From Lachnospiraceae bacterium (GTDB lineage: Bacteria > Bacillota > Clostridia > Lachnospirales > Lachnospiraceae), in NCBI GenBank assembly GCA_017539565.1, contig JAFYCS010000072.1, forward strand, positions 51,237 to 115,236: a stretch of DNA of 64,000 bases. Reading direction: 5' to 3'. The first letter of the stretch is position 1; each line of letters opens with the position of its first letter. Under the pieces are notes generated by a model. The model saw only the letters and a list, made by a program, of their open reading frames with translations, had not been told where the DNA came from and ran no database searches. Below, in pieces: positions 36,801 to 46,746 of this stretch. A program made the translations under genes and the position numbers.

Positions 36801-39062
36801 CTCTGCGTTGATATCTGCATTATATGTTTTATCATAGGCGTTTACGCCCGCGATGGTTATCTCTTTTCTTGCAATAGAAAATTCCGCACTGCCGCTGTAT
36901 ACAGTCTCCCCTGCTTCAAACTCTACACTGACTACATAGTTTCCCGCATTGGAAGGCTTCTCATCTTTATCATAATCCGTTCCGTATACATCGATACCCG
37001 TATAATGTATCTGAAGATTGCTCATACCTGTCTGTGAAGTGTATTTAGGGCCATCAAGTGTATCTCCGTAAGTGCCTGAGGGCATGGTCACATCAAGCGT
37101 TTCCATTTTCATTTCCTTGATGTTTACCTTAAAGGTCTTTGTCACCTCTTTATAGTTTTCATTACCGGCAGCAGTTACACTTATGGTGATCTCTCCGGTC
37201 TCCGTACCTGTAGTCAGCGTACTTCCGCTTATGCTGCATCCCCTGTCAGTGCCGCTGATGGCAAAGCTCAGTTCTCCGATCGCACCGGAAACAGCCGTAG
37301 TCAGATCCAGGGTACGGCCGGTCATCGCCTTTGTATCGCGTACACTCATGGGATTTGCTGCCTTCTCAATTTCAAGAGTGCCGGCATAAATATCATCCTT
37401 AGACGCATTAAAGTTCGAACCTGCCCCCACCTGCATGATCAGCTTGTAGGTTCCCACCGAGGCAGGAGCCTGATCAGTCTGTTTGGAATCCTTTTCATAT
37501 ATTATCCTGACAGATCCGCCGCCGGTATAAAGTGTCCTAAGTTCAGGTGCATTCACGGACTGTGCTTTTCCGTTATAGTCACGTTTGAGAGCAACGGGAA
37601 GATTATTTCCGTCTATCGCATAGTATGAAGCATCGGGCGTTGCCTTTATCAGACTCCATTTTACGGTCTTTGTTCCGGTAAAATTCCCCATTCCGCTGAG
37701 CTTGGCCGAAACATTACCGACATCGGTAGCCGACTTTCCTTCCGTAATTTTATAATCCGTTCCTTCTTTAAGAGTCTTATCCTTATATGTAAGCGTAAAT
37801 ACGGCGTTCTGGGAATTACCGCTGTATGTACCTGCTTTGACAGTTGCCGTTACGGCAGACAGATCCCTCTGCTTTATCTTGAAGTTCTTTGTGGCACTTA
37901 TTCCGTTTGATAAACTTGCCTTTACGGTATATTCACCTACAGCCGAAGGGACTGTTGACGAATACGCGCTGTCCGATGCAGTCTTAGCCTTATATGCAAA
38001 GCTTGCCGTAACTTTTCCGTCTCCATAACGGTCCAGATTCATAACAGACGGTGAATTTGCAGGATCTCCCCAGGTCCAGTCATCTATCAGTACCACCGCA
38101 CGGGTCGCATCCAGGATCGCATATTTCCAGCCGTACATATAGTAGTCGAGTATAGTCCTGGAACTGCCGTCCGTATATGCCCCTCCCTCATATACGGGGG
38201 CCTTGATAGTAACTTCCTTGGTACTGGAATTGGGCTTTGCGGCGCTTATGGCTTCACTGCTGCCCACAGCAGTACATTTTCCTCCGGTAAGTGTAAAATA
38301 TGTATTTACCTTGATACCGTAGCTGGTCTTGGCGCTGCCGGCCTTGGCAGTGATAGTACCGCTTGTTATCTTTGTTTCCCTTTCCTGCTTATCCGTAAGA
38401 CGCAGACCGTAGCTTTCGGAATCCGCGCCCCCGGCAGTTGCGTTCAGTGTACCGCCGCTCATTGCGAAAGTCCCCGCATCTACCGCTATACTGTATGTGC
38501 CTCCTGCTTTTCCGCTGCCTGCCTTAAGTGTGCCGCCGCTGATCGTCAGCTTTCCGGTACTGTTAACGCCATGACTCGTTGCCTTATTTCCGGCAGTCCC
38601 AGCCGTGGCATTCACGGTTCCTCCGCTGATGGTCGTGGATTTTGTGATATAGAGTGCACAGCTTTCCGTATACAGATCACCCGAAACTGAAGCCGTCTCA
38701 AGAGTAAGGGTTCCGCCGCTGACCTTCAGGTCACCTGCATGATAGAGGCCGTAACTCTTTGCGGTAGAAGTTCCCACCGATCCGCCGGTCGCAGTTATTG
38801 AAGCAGTGCCGCTTACGCTGAAGGTTCCGTCCTTGGAAAGAATACCGTAGCTGCTGCGGCTGTTACTGGTAACCTTACCTCCCGTAGCCTTAAGAGTGCC
38901 GGAACTCATGGTTATACCGCGTCCCGCACGTACACCGTAGCTGTCCTGAACAGCTGAAGAAGCAGTGGCATATACCGATAATGTCCCGGCCGCGCCGTTT
39001 CCTATCGTGATACCGTAGCCGCCGAAAATACCGGTAGCAGTCCCCTTGGAGCTCCCTCCCAT
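33807..39062 (-). pseudogene. Main part of an interrupted secreted adhesin-like protein
   Basis: A 1,751-codon frame that is the continuation of the gene starting at 39554, in the same frame after one TAG. The ATG at 39062 has no ribosome site, so independent translation is doubtful. Domains in order: a repeat region rich in Gly/Thr/Ser with 'SGGT(L/V)NATAG' units (about 1-290; beta-helix type), MBG and YDG-type Ig-like modules (about 340-1150, e.g. NAYDKTYNADINAEL), a divergent InlB B-repeat (near 1270, AAPAGQVFDKW), then several Big_2 Ig-like repeats to the end (GKTVTISVNVR). No LPXTG sorting signal or transmembrane anchor. It is surface or secreted in type and probably carbohydrate- or cell-binding. 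Confidence 0.8.
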
Positions 39063-39116
39063 CGATACGGTCAGTGAACTTAACGGTGCAGTAGCTCCGC
39101 TTTTTATACTCAGCTC

Positions 39117-39119
39117 CTA
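39117..39119 (-). other. In-frame TAG interrupting the adhesin gene
   Basis: The codon after VIDGIHVD is TAG. Reading on in the same frame gives ELSIKSGATAPLSSLTVS and then the long downstream frame, with no shift. A single substitution (for example from CAG, AAG or GAG) would restore an open gene of 1,916 codons including the stop. Confidence 0.85.
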
Positions 39120-39554
39120 ATCCACATGGATACCGTCTATAACAGTAGCATTGGAAGGTGCCGTAGCACTTACCTTACAGTCCCCTTCCACCACAATATT
39201 AAGCCTTCCGTCGCAGTACAGACCGTATGCTTCCGTTCCGCTCTTAACGTAACAGCTTGTGATATTAAAGTTTTTCATGGTAAGCGTACAGGAAGATGAG
39301 TTATAAGTTATTTCTCCGTCTCCTTCCTTTATGCTCCCTTCTGTAACCAGATTCTTATCGCCCTTGGAAGTCTTTACCCATATAACATTAGGTTTGCCCC
39401 CCGGGTTATATTCCCCGCTGCCCTCGTTTTCTTCCCCGGGCACCTCGGGGTCAGCCGCCCTTACAATAAGTCCGGTCCCCGCAAACTCGCCCATTACCAG
39501 CAGAAAAGCCAGCAACAGAGCAGTGATCCTTTCAGCAAGTCTTCTCTTTTTCAT
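39117..39554 (-). pseudogene. N-terminal fragment of the interrupted adhesin
   Basis: 145 codons from ATG 39554, preceded by AAAGGAG. A signal peptide (KKRRLAER, hydrophobic core, probable cleavage after VRA) is followed by an acidic linker and the start of the beta-helix region. It ends at TAG 39117. Alone it would be a short secreted peptide. A promoter -10 (TATAAT, plus 39589-39594) lies upstream. Confidence 0.8.
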
Positions 39555-39588
39555 ACTTACTCCTTTCGTGGTGATCTTTTTGCCCTCT

Positions 39589-39594
39589 ATTATA
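39589..39594 (-). promoter_or_regulatory. Candidate -10 of the adhesin gene
   Basis: TATAAT on the minus strand 35 bases before the adhesin ATG. The -35 at 17 bp is weak (TATGAT), so a regulator may be needed. Confidence 0.4.
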
Positions 39595-39688
39595 GAATAA
39601 TATCTCTTTTTATCATACCGCCAAAAGTAGGTAATTTCCACACTATCAAAAACAGCGGTCTCCCACAAGCCGGCCGCCCCGCCAAAAA

Positions 39689-39730
39689 CCTGTCAAACTT
39701 TTGAAAAAACCCTGTCAGACTTTTAAAAAT
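39689..39730 (+). repeat. Two direct 20-bp repeats between adhesin and cellobiose phosphorylase
   Basis: CCTGTCAAACTTTTGAAAAA (39689-39708) and CCTGTCAGACTTTTAAAAAT (39711-39730) match at 17 of 20 positions with a 22-bp period, about two helical turns. They lie in the divergent intergenic region. A possible plus-strand promoter (TTGAAA at 39701, 17 bp, TAAAAA at 39724) overlaps them. An operator is the likeliest reading. Confidence 0.5.
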
Positions 39731-39757
39731 CTTCTTCCCTTTTACCTGTTTTTTTTG

Positions 39758-39786
39758 TATAATCGTATGAACGGGCCAAATTGGCC
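39758..39786 (+). promoter_or_regulatory. Second -10 and palindromic operator before cellobiose phosphorylase
   Basis: A consensus TATAAT (39758-39763) without a good -35 is followed by GGCCAAATTGGCC (39774-39786), a perfect 6-bp-arm palindrome about where the transcript would start. A repressor site is plausible. The ATG is 30 bases further on, with AAAGGAG. Confidence 0.4.
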
Positions 39787-39815
39787 TCACATTATAATAT
39801 AAAGGAGAGTAAGGT

Positions 39816-42299
39816 ATGAAATTCGGTTACTTTGATGATGCCAACAGAGAATACGTCATCACTACCCCCAGAACACCGTATCCCTGGATCAACTACCTGG
39901 GAACTCAGGGGTTCTTTTCGCTGATCTCAAACACAGCGGGCGGTTACTCATTCTATAAGGACGCACGTCTGCGCAGGATAACACGTTATCGTTACAACAA
40001 TGTTCCCATCGATATGGGCGGACGTTATTTCTATATCAATGAAAACGGCACCATCTGGAATCCCGGCTGGTCACCCGTAAAAACGGAGCTTGATGAGTAT
40101 GAATGCCGTCACGGTATGGGCTATACCATCATCAAGGGTAAGAAGAACGGCCTTAAGGCTGAAGTTACCTTCTTCGTTCCCCAGGACTACGACGGAGAGG
40201 TTCAGCAGGTAGTACTTACCAATGAAGGTTCTTCAGAAAAGTCCTTCTCACTCTTCTCTTTTGCTGAGTGGTGTCTCTGGGATGCGCAGGATGATTCCAA
40301 TAACTTCCAGCGTAATTTCTCTACCGGCCGTGTAGAGGTTGACGGTTCAGTCATCTATCATAAGACTGAGTACAGAGACCGCCGTGATCATTACGCATTC
40401 TATTCCGTAAACGATACCATCGACGGATATGATACCGACCGTGATTCTTTCATCGGTCTGTATAACGGCTTTGGCGATCCCCAGGCAGTTGTTGCCAACA
40501 AGGCTAATGATTCCTTTGCAGACGGCTGGGCTCCCATCGCTTCCCATTATAAGAAGATCACATTAAAGCCCGGCGAATCCAAGACTCTTGTATTCGTACT
40601 TGGCTATGTAGAGATGCCTGCAGACCAGAAGTTTGAAGCTGACGGCAAGACCATCAACAAGGTCAAGGCTAAGGCTATGATCGATAAGTATTCTACTCCC
40701 GAAAAGTTCGCAGAAGGCATGAAGGAACTGCGCGGCTACTGGGATAAGCTGCTTGGCATCTTAAGCGTTGATACTCCCGATGATAAAGTTAACCGCATGG
40801 TCAACATCTGGAACCAGTATCAGTGCATGGTTACCTTTAACCTTTCACGTTCCGCTTCCTATTTCGAGTCAGGTATCGGCCGCGGCATGGGCTTCCGTGA
40901 TTCAAACCAGGATGTCCTTGGTTTCGTTCACCAGATCCCCGACCGCGCTAAGGAGCGTATCATAGACATCGCTTCCACCCAGTTCCCCGACGGCGGATGC
41001 TATCACCAGTATCAGCCCCTTACCAAGAAGGGTAACGCAGATATCGGCGGCGATTTCTCTGATGATCCCCTGTGGCTCATCCTATCCGTTTCCGCATACA
41101 TCAAGGAGACCGGCGACTGGTCCATCCTGGACGAGATGGTTCCTTACGACAATGATATGTCCGTAGCACAGACCATGCTCGAGCACCTTAAGGTTTCCTT
41201 CTATCATATCGTAAACAACTTAGGACCTCACGGACTGCCTCTGGCAATGCGTGCCGACTGGAACGACTGCATCAATCTTTCCTGCTTCTCCGATACTCCG
41301 GGCGAGTCCTTCCAGACTTACACCAACCCGAAGTTCGCTGCAGAGGGCGGCTATTCCAAGACCGCTGAATCCGTTATGGTTGCTGCACTCTTTACCTATA
41401 CCGGTCCTAACTACGTAGCTATCCTTAAGCATCTGGGCAAGGATGATGAGGCTGCTGCAGCCCAGGCAGAGATCGACAAGATGAAGAAGAACATGATGGA
41501 ATCCGCATGGGACGGCGACTGGTGGCTTCGTGCTTACGATGCTAACGGTGAGAAGATGGGCTCCAAGGAATGCGAGGAAGGCCAGATCTTCATCGAGCCT
41601 CAGGGCTTTGCCATCATGTCTGATGTAGGCAAGGATCAGGGAGCCGAGCTCAAGGCATTAAAGGCTATTGATGAGAGACTCAACACCCAGTACGGTCTGG
41701 TGCTTAATAATCCCGCATTTTCCAAGTATTACATCCAGTACGGCGAGATTTCTACCTATCCCGGCGGATATAAGGAGAATGCAGGTATCTTCACACATAA
41801 CAATGCATGGATCATCTGTGCTGCCGCTTATGCAGGCCAGGGCGATCTGGCCTTCAAGTATTATTCCGAGATAGCTCCTGCTTTCACTGAGGAAACTTCC
41901 GATATACACAAGACCGAGCCTTATGTATACGGCCAGATGATAGGCGGTAAGGATGCAGGTTCCGATATAGGACGTACCGGAAAGAACTTCGGTCAGGGCA
42001 AGAATTCCTGGCTTACCGGTACAGCTGCATGGAATATGGTAGCGATCTCACAGTATATCCTGGGTATCGCTGCCGACTTTGACGGTCTGCGCATCGATCC
42101 TTCCATCCCTGCTGCATGGGACGGCTTAAAGGCAAGCAGACAGTTCAGAAATGCCACTTATGAGATAAATGTAAGCAATCCTTCACATGTATGCAAGGGT
42201 ATCAAGAGCGTTACTGTAGACGGCAATGCTATCGATGGCAATGTGATCCCCGCATTCAGCGATGGAAAGACACACAATGTAGAAGTTGTGATGGGCTGA
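39816..42299 (+). CDS. Cellobiose phosphorylase (GH94)
   Basis: 827 residues, the full length of the family, preceded by AAAGGAG. The N-terminal GH94 region is typical ([39 protein letters not shown]). The catalytic barrel has the sugar-binding motif FRDSNQD (R361-D366) and the catalytic acid in WND (W482, D484), with [10 protein letters not shown] and IFTHNNAW further on. It converts cellobiose and phosphate to alpha-glucose 1-phosphate and glucose in the cytosol, saving ATP. The only major plus-strand gene, transcribed divergently from the adhesin and ended by a strong terminator. Confidence 0.96.
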   Translation: MKFGYFDDANREYVITTPRTPYPWINYLGTQGFFSLISNTAGGYSFYKDARLRRITRYRYNNVPIDMGGRYFYINENGTIWNPGWSPVKTELDEYECRHGMGYTIIKGKKNGLKAEVTFFVPQDYDGEVQQVVLTNEGSSEKSFSLFSFAEWCLWDAQDDSNNFQRNFSTGRVEVDGSVIYHKTEYRDRRDHYAFYSVNDTIDGYDTDRDSFIGLYNGFGDPQAVVANKANDSFADGWAPIASHYKKITLKPGESKTLVFVLGYVEMPADQKFEADGKTINKVKAKAMIDKYSTPEKFAEGMKELRGYWDKLLGILSVDTPDDKVNRMVNIWNQYQCMVTFNLSRSASYFESGIGRGMGFRDSNQDVLGFVHQIPDRAKERIIDIASTQFPDGGCYHQYQPLTKKGNADIGGDFSDDPLWLILSVSAYIKETGDWSILDEMVPYDNDMSVAQTMLEHLKVSFYHIVNNLGPHGLPLAMRADWNDCINLSCFSDTPGESFQTYTNPKFAAEGGYSKTAESVMVAALFTYTGPNYVAILKHLGKDDEAAAAQAEIDKMKKNMMESAWDGDWWLRAYDANGEKMGSKECEEGQIFIEPQGFAIMSDVGKDQGAELKALKAIDERLNTQYGLVLNNPAFSKYYIQYGEISTYPGGYKENAGIFTHNNAWIICAAAYAGQGDLAFKYYSEIAPAFTEETSDIHKTEPYVYGQMIGGKDAGSDIGRTGKNFGQGKNSWLTGTAAWNMVAISQYILGIAADFDGLRIDPSIPAAWDGLKASRQFRNATYEINVSNPSHVCKGIKSVTVDGNAIDGNVIPAFSDGKTHNVEVVMG

Positions 42300-42323
42300 T
42301 CATAAAAAATCCCGTTACATCAA

Positions 42324-42349
42324 AAAGAGCTGCCATAAGGCAGCTCTTT
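42324..42349 (+). terminator. Bidirectional terminator after cellobiose phosphorylase
   Basis: An 11-bp perfect stem (AAAGAGCTGCC 42324-42334; GGCAGCTCTTT 42339-42349) with an ATAA loop, followed by T's on the plus strand. The minus strand also ends in a T-run, so it can serve the convergent genes. Confidence 0.9.
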
Positions 42350-42354
42350 TTTTC

Positions 42355-42498
42355 TTACTGCAGCGAATACCTCTCGAATATCCCCAGCAGTTTGTCATAA
42401 TGATCAGCTTCTTCCATGGCACTGCCCTCCGGAAAGAGCATCGCGTCCGTATAATCTTCATTACTGCGGTATGCTATCCTTAAAAGAAAAGTAGCCAT
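42355..42498 (-). CDS. Possible 47-residue protein downstream of pyrD
   Basis: A short frame starting ATG 42498, 20 bases after the pyrD stop, ending TAA at 42355 just before the shared terminator. Its composition is protein-like: MATFLLRIAYRSNEDYTDAM, then LFPEGSAMEEADHYDKLL and ERYSLQ. In-frame sequence is open upstream into pyrD. There is no Shine-Dalgarno site, so translation would depend on coupling to pyrD. Family unknown. Confidence 0.4.
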   Translation of the reverse strand: MATFLLRIAYRSNEDYTDAMLFPEGSAMEEADHYDKLLGIFERYSLQ

Positions 42499-42518
42499 CA
42501 GAAAACTTTGAAGCTGGC

Positions 42519-43418
42519 CTACAGTATCTTCCTTATTTCTTCCAGATCAGCTATTCCCTTCCTGCTCATATAAGCCTCTATACCGCCGACTACCTTTGAT
42601 GTAGCTGCAGGATCCACGAAATTAGCAGTTCCGACTGCTATCGCCGTGGCACCGGCCATGATAAACTCGATCGCATCTTCTGCGCTTGAAATGCCTCCCA
42701 TACCTATAACCGGGATATCAACGGTATGCGCCGCTTCATATACCATTCTGAGGGCCACAGGCTTAACGGCAGGGCCTGAATATCCGCCGGTCCTGTTAGC
42801 CAGTACAAAACTCCTTCTCTCTATATCTATCTTCATGCCTATAAGTGTATTTATCAGTGAGATAGCATCAGCGCCTCCCGCCTGAGCTGCCAGTGCCATG
42901 TCTCTTATAGAAGTAACATTGGGAGACAGCTTCATGATGACAGGCTTCTTTGAAACCGCTTTTATCGCTTTAGTGGTTTCTTCCAATACCCCTGCATCCT
43001 GTCCGAAAGCCAAAGCGCCCTGCTTTACGTTAGGGCAGGATACATTTATCTCATACATTGAAACATAAGTATCATTAAGCCGCTCAACCACGGCGCAGTA
43101 CTCTTCTACTGTGTGACCACATACGTTAACTATCACCGGGATATCATAATCTTTAAGAAAAGGAAGGTCTCTTTCAATGAATACATCCACCCCGGGATTC
43201 TGGAGCCCTATGGCATTGAGCATTCCGTTCCCCACCTCGGTAACACGGGGCGTGGGGTTACCTTCCCAGGGCACATTAGCCACACCCTTGGTAACTATTG
43301 CTCCCAGTTTACCGATATCTGTCAATTCCGCGTACTCCATGCCGGACCCGAAGGTTCCTGATGCCGTCATCACCGGGTTCTTAAGTTCTATTCCTGCTAT
43401 ATTTACCGAAGTATTCAT
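42519..43418 (-). CDS. pyrD: Dihydroorotate dehydrogenase, class 1B catalytic subunit
   Basis: 299 residues from ATG 43418, which overlaps the esterase stop by four bases (ATGA); a GTG three codons earlier is less likely. Motifs: ASGTFGSG at the FMN site, the active-site Cys128 in NVSCPN, MKLSPNV, and GGISSAEDAIEFIMAGATA. The enzyme oxidises dihydroorotate to orotate in pyrimidine synthesis. The 1B type normally needs an FAD/iron-sulphur subunit (PyrK), which is not in this window. Confidence 0.93.
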   Translation of the reverse strand: MNTSVNIAGIELKNPVMTASGTFGSGMEYAELTDIGKLGAIVTKGVANVPWEGNPTPRVTEVGNGMLNAIGLQNPGVDVFIERDLPFLKDYDIPVIVNVCGHTVEEYCAVVERLNDTYVSMYEINVSCPNVKQGALAFGQDAGVLEETTKAIKAVSKKPVIMKLSPNVTSIRDMALAAQAGGADAISLINTLIGMKIDIERRSFVLANRTGGYSGPAVKPVALRMVYEAAHTVDIPVIGMGGISSAEDAIEFIMAGATAIAVGTANFVDPAATSKVVGGIEAYMSRKGIADLEEIRKIL

Positions 43419-44368
43419 TTTTCGCACTTCCTTTCAAAAAATTCGAGCATTTTTTTATTTGAGATAAGACTCTCACGCCATTCCCAATGAGATATATTAA
43501 ATACGTGCTGTAAATGAGGTCCGTCTTCCCTTTCCCATATCAGCGCCTCATAAGGCCAGTGTACCTCATCCAGCTGTTTTTTTAAGAAACAGGTCTGCGG
43601 ATACAGGGATTCCGTCTCGGATCCTATTATATACATGGGCGGCATATCAGCTGCCGGGATATCCAGAACAGCTATCGTTTCATCTATTCCCATCATGCCA
43701 TACCAGGGTGCCTTCTCACCGGCTTTTCCCAGCATAAGACTCTTATAAGCCGCAGCAGTACCTTCCCCGTCCTCTGTTTCAGGTTCACCGTTTATATACA
43801 GGCCGTTGGTATCGGCGCAGGGGCAGCATACACATAACGCCTTAAGCTTTAATCCTGCCGCTTCCACACCATACGCCTGCTGAAGCTTCTTACTGTTTTC
43901 TATACAGGCCACCAGATTGGTGAGATGCCCGCCGGCGGAATCTCCGGTAAGCAGTATATTATCAAGATCAAAACCACGTGCGGGACCGTATTTTTTTAGC
44001 CAGTGCAGGGCCCCGTAGATATCCTGTACCAGCCCCCTTAAGTCGGTTTCCTGTAGCAGGCGGTAATTCATTCCCATGACCGCATATCCCTGTGAAGCGA
44101 TCCATCCCAGATAACGTTCTGAAAGATCCACGGTACCGTACAGCCATCCGCCGCCATGAATATCGATAACGGTCTTGAGATTTTTAACACCTTTATAATT
44201 ATCGGGATAATACAGATTGAGTATATGCCAGGGATCATAGTCCCCCAGATACGGGATGTGACTTTCCTTCTTCCATCCGCTGCTGTCAAAATTATAGATA
44301 TCCGCAGCTGCATTTCCGTTTTTTACAGCTTCCCAGAAATCAAAGAGTTGCTTCTCGTATTTGTTCAT
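43415..44368 (-). CDS. Alpha/beta hydrolase, carboxylesterase/lipase type
   Basis: 317 residues from ATG 44368, preceded by GGAGGAGC. The oxyanion motif IDIHGGGWLYG (71-77) and nucleophile GDSAGG (S144) mark the hormone-sensitive-lipase (family IV) esterases; a late GPHLQHVFN supplies the His. No signal peptide. A cytosolic acetyl- or feruloyl-esterase acting on imported oligosaccharides would fit the gene neighbourhood, but the substrate is not defined. Translationally coupled to pyrD. Confidence 0.88.
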   Translation of the reverse strand: MNKYEKQLFDFWEAVKNGNAAADIYNFDSSGWKKESHIPYLGDYDPWHILNLYYPDNYKGVKNLKTVIDIHGGGWLYGTVDLSERYLGWIASQGYAVMGMNYRLLQETDLRGLVQDIYGALHWLKKYGPARGFDLDNILLTGDSAGGHLTNLVACIENSKKLQQAYGVEAAGLKLKALCVCCPCADTNGLYINGEPETEDGEGTAAAYKSLMLGKAGEKAPWYGMMGIDETIAVLDIPAADMPPMYIIGSETESLYPQTCFLKKQLDEVHWPYEALIWEREDGPHLQHVFNISHWEWRESLISNKKMLEFFERKCEK

Positions 44369-44411
44369 ACAATGCTCCTCCGAACACATTTTTCAGCGCT
44401 AATCATACCAT

Positions 44412-44438
44412 AAAAACGACGGTCTGAAAAGACCGCCG
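44412..44438 (-). terminator. Terminator after the DUF3021 gene
   Basis: A 9-bp stem with one G-U pair (CGACGGTCT 44417-44425; AGACCGCCG 44430-44438) and a GAAA loop, followed on the minus strand by TTTTTA. It separates the serine hydrolase-LytTR operon from the esterase-pyrD operon. Confidence 0.8.
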
Positions 44439-44472
44439 CCATTTCTGAAGATCCGTTTCATGTATCTGATAT

Positions 44473-44871
44473 TTATTTTTCACATCTCTCCGCAATATGC
44501 CGGTTAATAAACTCAATATCTTTCCTTATAATTAAGCTGTCCAGGAAATAAGCCATGATCATAACAACACCGACATATATGAAAGCCATCCAGAAATTGC
44601 TGGGATAGAACCATCCTGCTATGAACCCGAAGATCATAACTATAGCCGTTATGACAAAGTATTTCACAACATAGCTCATTATAATGGATAAAGACGATAC
44701 CTCATCAATAATATAATTCACTGCGGATATGATAAAGGCAAGCCCAAACAGCTTTAATACCAGTGCGATCTCAGCCGTGATCCCCGACCACAGGATTGAA
44801 AACACAAACACCGATAATACCATAAGTGATGCCAGCATACATGTATCTCTTAATACCTTCTTCATGATCAT
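44473..44871 (-). CDS. DUF3021 family membrane protein
   Basis: 132 residues with four predicted transmembrane helices (about 12-28, 37-54, 66-88, 94-112) and short loops. DUF3021 proteins are regularly encoded next to LytTR regulators in Firmicutes, and the pair is thought to form a membrane-linked regulatory unit. Here the start overlaps the LytTR gene by four bases. Confidence 0.85.
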   Translation of the reverse strand: MIMKKVLRDTCMLASLMVLSVFVFSILWSGITAEIALVLKLFGLAFIISAVNYIIDEVSSLSIIMSYVVKYFVITAIVMIFGFIAGWFYPSNFWMAFIYVGVVMIMAYFLDSLIIRKDIEFINRHIAERCEK

Positions 44872-45305
44872 CCCCGCTTAAATACGCTTTTTATGTTTTT
44901 CAGATATTTTCTCGACACTATCAGCATCTCATCATTATCAAGTATCGCCTCAAGATGGCTGTTCCGCGCCTGTCGTATCTCTTTAAGATGGTCAACGTTC
45001 ATTATGCATGTTCTGGATATCCTGACCAGAGATGTTCCCTCTGCAAGTTCTTCAAGACCTGCCATGGTCGAATCATACCTGTAAACTTCTTTTTGAGTAT
45101 ACAGAAACAGCTTTCTTTCAACATTTTCTATATAATAAACGTCCGAAAGAGCGATCTTTATCTGTTTCCCTTCAGCACTCGCACTGAAACAGATATCCAG
45201 ACTCCCTATCTTTTTTATCAGGGAAGCTGCCGATTCCGTCATCTCAGGATATTCTATTATGACCGTAAGTGGTTGATCCTTAACCTGTCGCGTAATGATC
45301 TGCAT
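44868..45305 (-). CDS. LytTR-type DNA-binding regulator
   Basis: 145 residues: a short N-terminal helical part (1-45), then a LytTR domain (about 50-143) with IKIALSDVYYIENVERKLFLY, SLVRISRTCIMNVDHL and VSRKYLKNIK. It lacks a receiver, as usual for LytTR-DUF3021 pairs. The start lies inside the 3' end of the serine hydrolase gene (26-base overlap). The membrane partner downstream probably controls its activity. Confidence 0.9.
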   Translation of the reverse strand: MQIITRQVKDQPLTVIIEYPEMTESAASLIKKIGSLDICFSASAEGKQIKIALSDVYYIENVERKLFLYTQKEVYRYDSTMAGLEELAEGTSLVRISRTCIMNVDHLKEIRQARNSHLEAILDNDEMLIVSRKYLKNIKSVFKRG

Positions 45306-46635
45306 TAATCTTCCCCGTCAGTAATTTCAGGCTTATTACAATGATATCCGCTATGAATATCAGCAACCCGCCTGCAAGGCTCCAGGGAGCCCATATAAAT
45401 ACTATTTCATACAATCCTGCCCCGAAGATCATGGGAAACAGAACCATGACCAAAACAAACAAGAGTATAAGCACTACATCCGATATGATCAGGATCCGTC
45501 TCTTCCTGATACCGATCCCCATGATAAACAAGCCTATCCCGGCGATCGTAACACAGGTGAATATCTTATCAAATACCGTCCAGACATCCTCCTGCATCGA
45601 TACCGGTGCTTCGCCGGTCACAATATCATATACTCCGTTACAGAGGCTGTCTGTAGTTGCGGCCACATTCAGATTGGTAAGGACGCATACCCCCGTCAGT
45701 TTATCTTCCGAAAACACTATCCTGGAAGAATAATTCGGTGTTCCGCCCGAATGACCTGTAACATCACCTTCAAACTTTTCCCAGCCCGAATAATAATCGC
45801 CTTCATTTATAAGTCTGCCCTTGACCCTTTCAAGACAGGCCTCCAGATCTGCGGGAATATCAGCATTTCCGGTCCAGATCTCTATCCAGCGGCTCATATC
45901 TTCAGCATTTGAATAAAAGTACCCGGCCGGAATACCTGCTTCTTTCACATTTATCTTAAACCCGCATACATTGCGATAAATGAGCCTTGTTCCTTCAACT
46001 ATCCTGTTGTCTGCAGGTGTACCTATATACGTATTATGAAGTCCCAGAGAATCAAGTATCTCTTTCTGCATGTATGTGCGATAATCTGATCCGCCTGCCT
46101 TCTCTATGATAAGACCAAGAAGGTTATAGTTTACGTTCGAATAAGCATATTCTGTTCCGGGCAGGCTGCTTAACTCTTTTCCGGAAACAGAGGCCGCCCA
46201 CTCTGAAAGGGTCATGTCGTCATCAGCGGCCGGATACTTCTTTTCATTATTTGTATATCCGCTTTTCTGCTCCAGAAGATCCTTTATCCTGATATCAGCT
46301 TTTTCCGATCCGTAATAAGCTTCAAATCCCGGTATCAGTTCGGATATTATGTCTTCCTCATCAATGACACCTTCATTAATAAGCTTTTGAACCGCAAGTC
46401 CCGTAAAAGCTTTTGTCATCGAACCTATCTGATACAGAGCATCCTTATCCCCGTAATATTTTATGCTGCCGTGATCATAGATCACAATACTGAACTGCGA
46501 ACATCTGCTGCCCCGCCGAAACTGTTCTGCCAGATCCCGGACAGTGTCATCAGCTGAAGCTTTGACATATCCCGCACATAAAACAGTACTTATCACAACT
46601 GAAAGTATACCGGCAATGATTCTTCTTATGTTCAT
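45280..46635 (-). CDS. Secreted serine hydrolase (beta-lactamase/penicillin-binding type) with membrane tail
   Basis: 451 residues from ATG 46635, chosen because AGGAGGG is eight bases upstream (an earlier in-frame ATG abuts it). A signal peptide precedes the catalytic domain with the SxxK motif GSMTKAF (S about 72) and YSN (about 167). The His/Gly motif GHSGGTPNYSS takes the place of HxG. Three transmembrane helices end the protein (about 355-440). These enzymes cut D-Ala peptides or esters. The operon with LytTR-DUF3021 suggests regulated cell-surface activity. Confidence 0.88.
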   Translation of the reverse strand: MNIRRIIAGILSVVISTVLCAGYVKASADDTVRDLAEQFRRGSRCSQFSIVIYDHGSIKYYGDKDALYQIGSMTKAFTGLAVQKLINEGVIDEEDIISELIPGFEAYYGSEKADIRIKDLLEQKSGYTNNEKKYPAADDDMTLSEWAASVSGKELSSLPGTEYAYSNVNYNLLGLIIEKAGGSDYRTYMQKEILDSLGLHNTYIGTPADNRIVEGTRLIYRNVCGFKINVKEAGIPAGYFYSNAEDMSRWIEIWTGNADIPADLEACLERVKGRLINEGDYYSGWEKFEGDVTGHSGGTPNYSSRIVFSEDKLTGVCVLTNLNVAATTDSLCNGVYDIVTGEAPVSMQEDVWTVFDKIFTCVTIAGIGLFIMGIGIRKRRILIISDVVLILLFVLVMVLFPMIFGAGLYEIVFIWAPWSLAGGLLIFIADIIVISLKLLTGKINADHYATG

Positions 46636-46746
46636 ATTCCGCATCCCTCCTGTTAAGAATATAATAGGAGAATGCTTCTGACAAATCCATACCCGCCTGC
46701 AGATAGTGCAAATAAACCTGCATTTAATGCAAAAACTGATCCTTAC

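Noticed and set aside
46716..46735. TGCATTTAATGCA palindrome after the hybrid kinase as a terminator
   Set aside because: The stem is short and AT-rich, with only a broken T-run; too weak to call.
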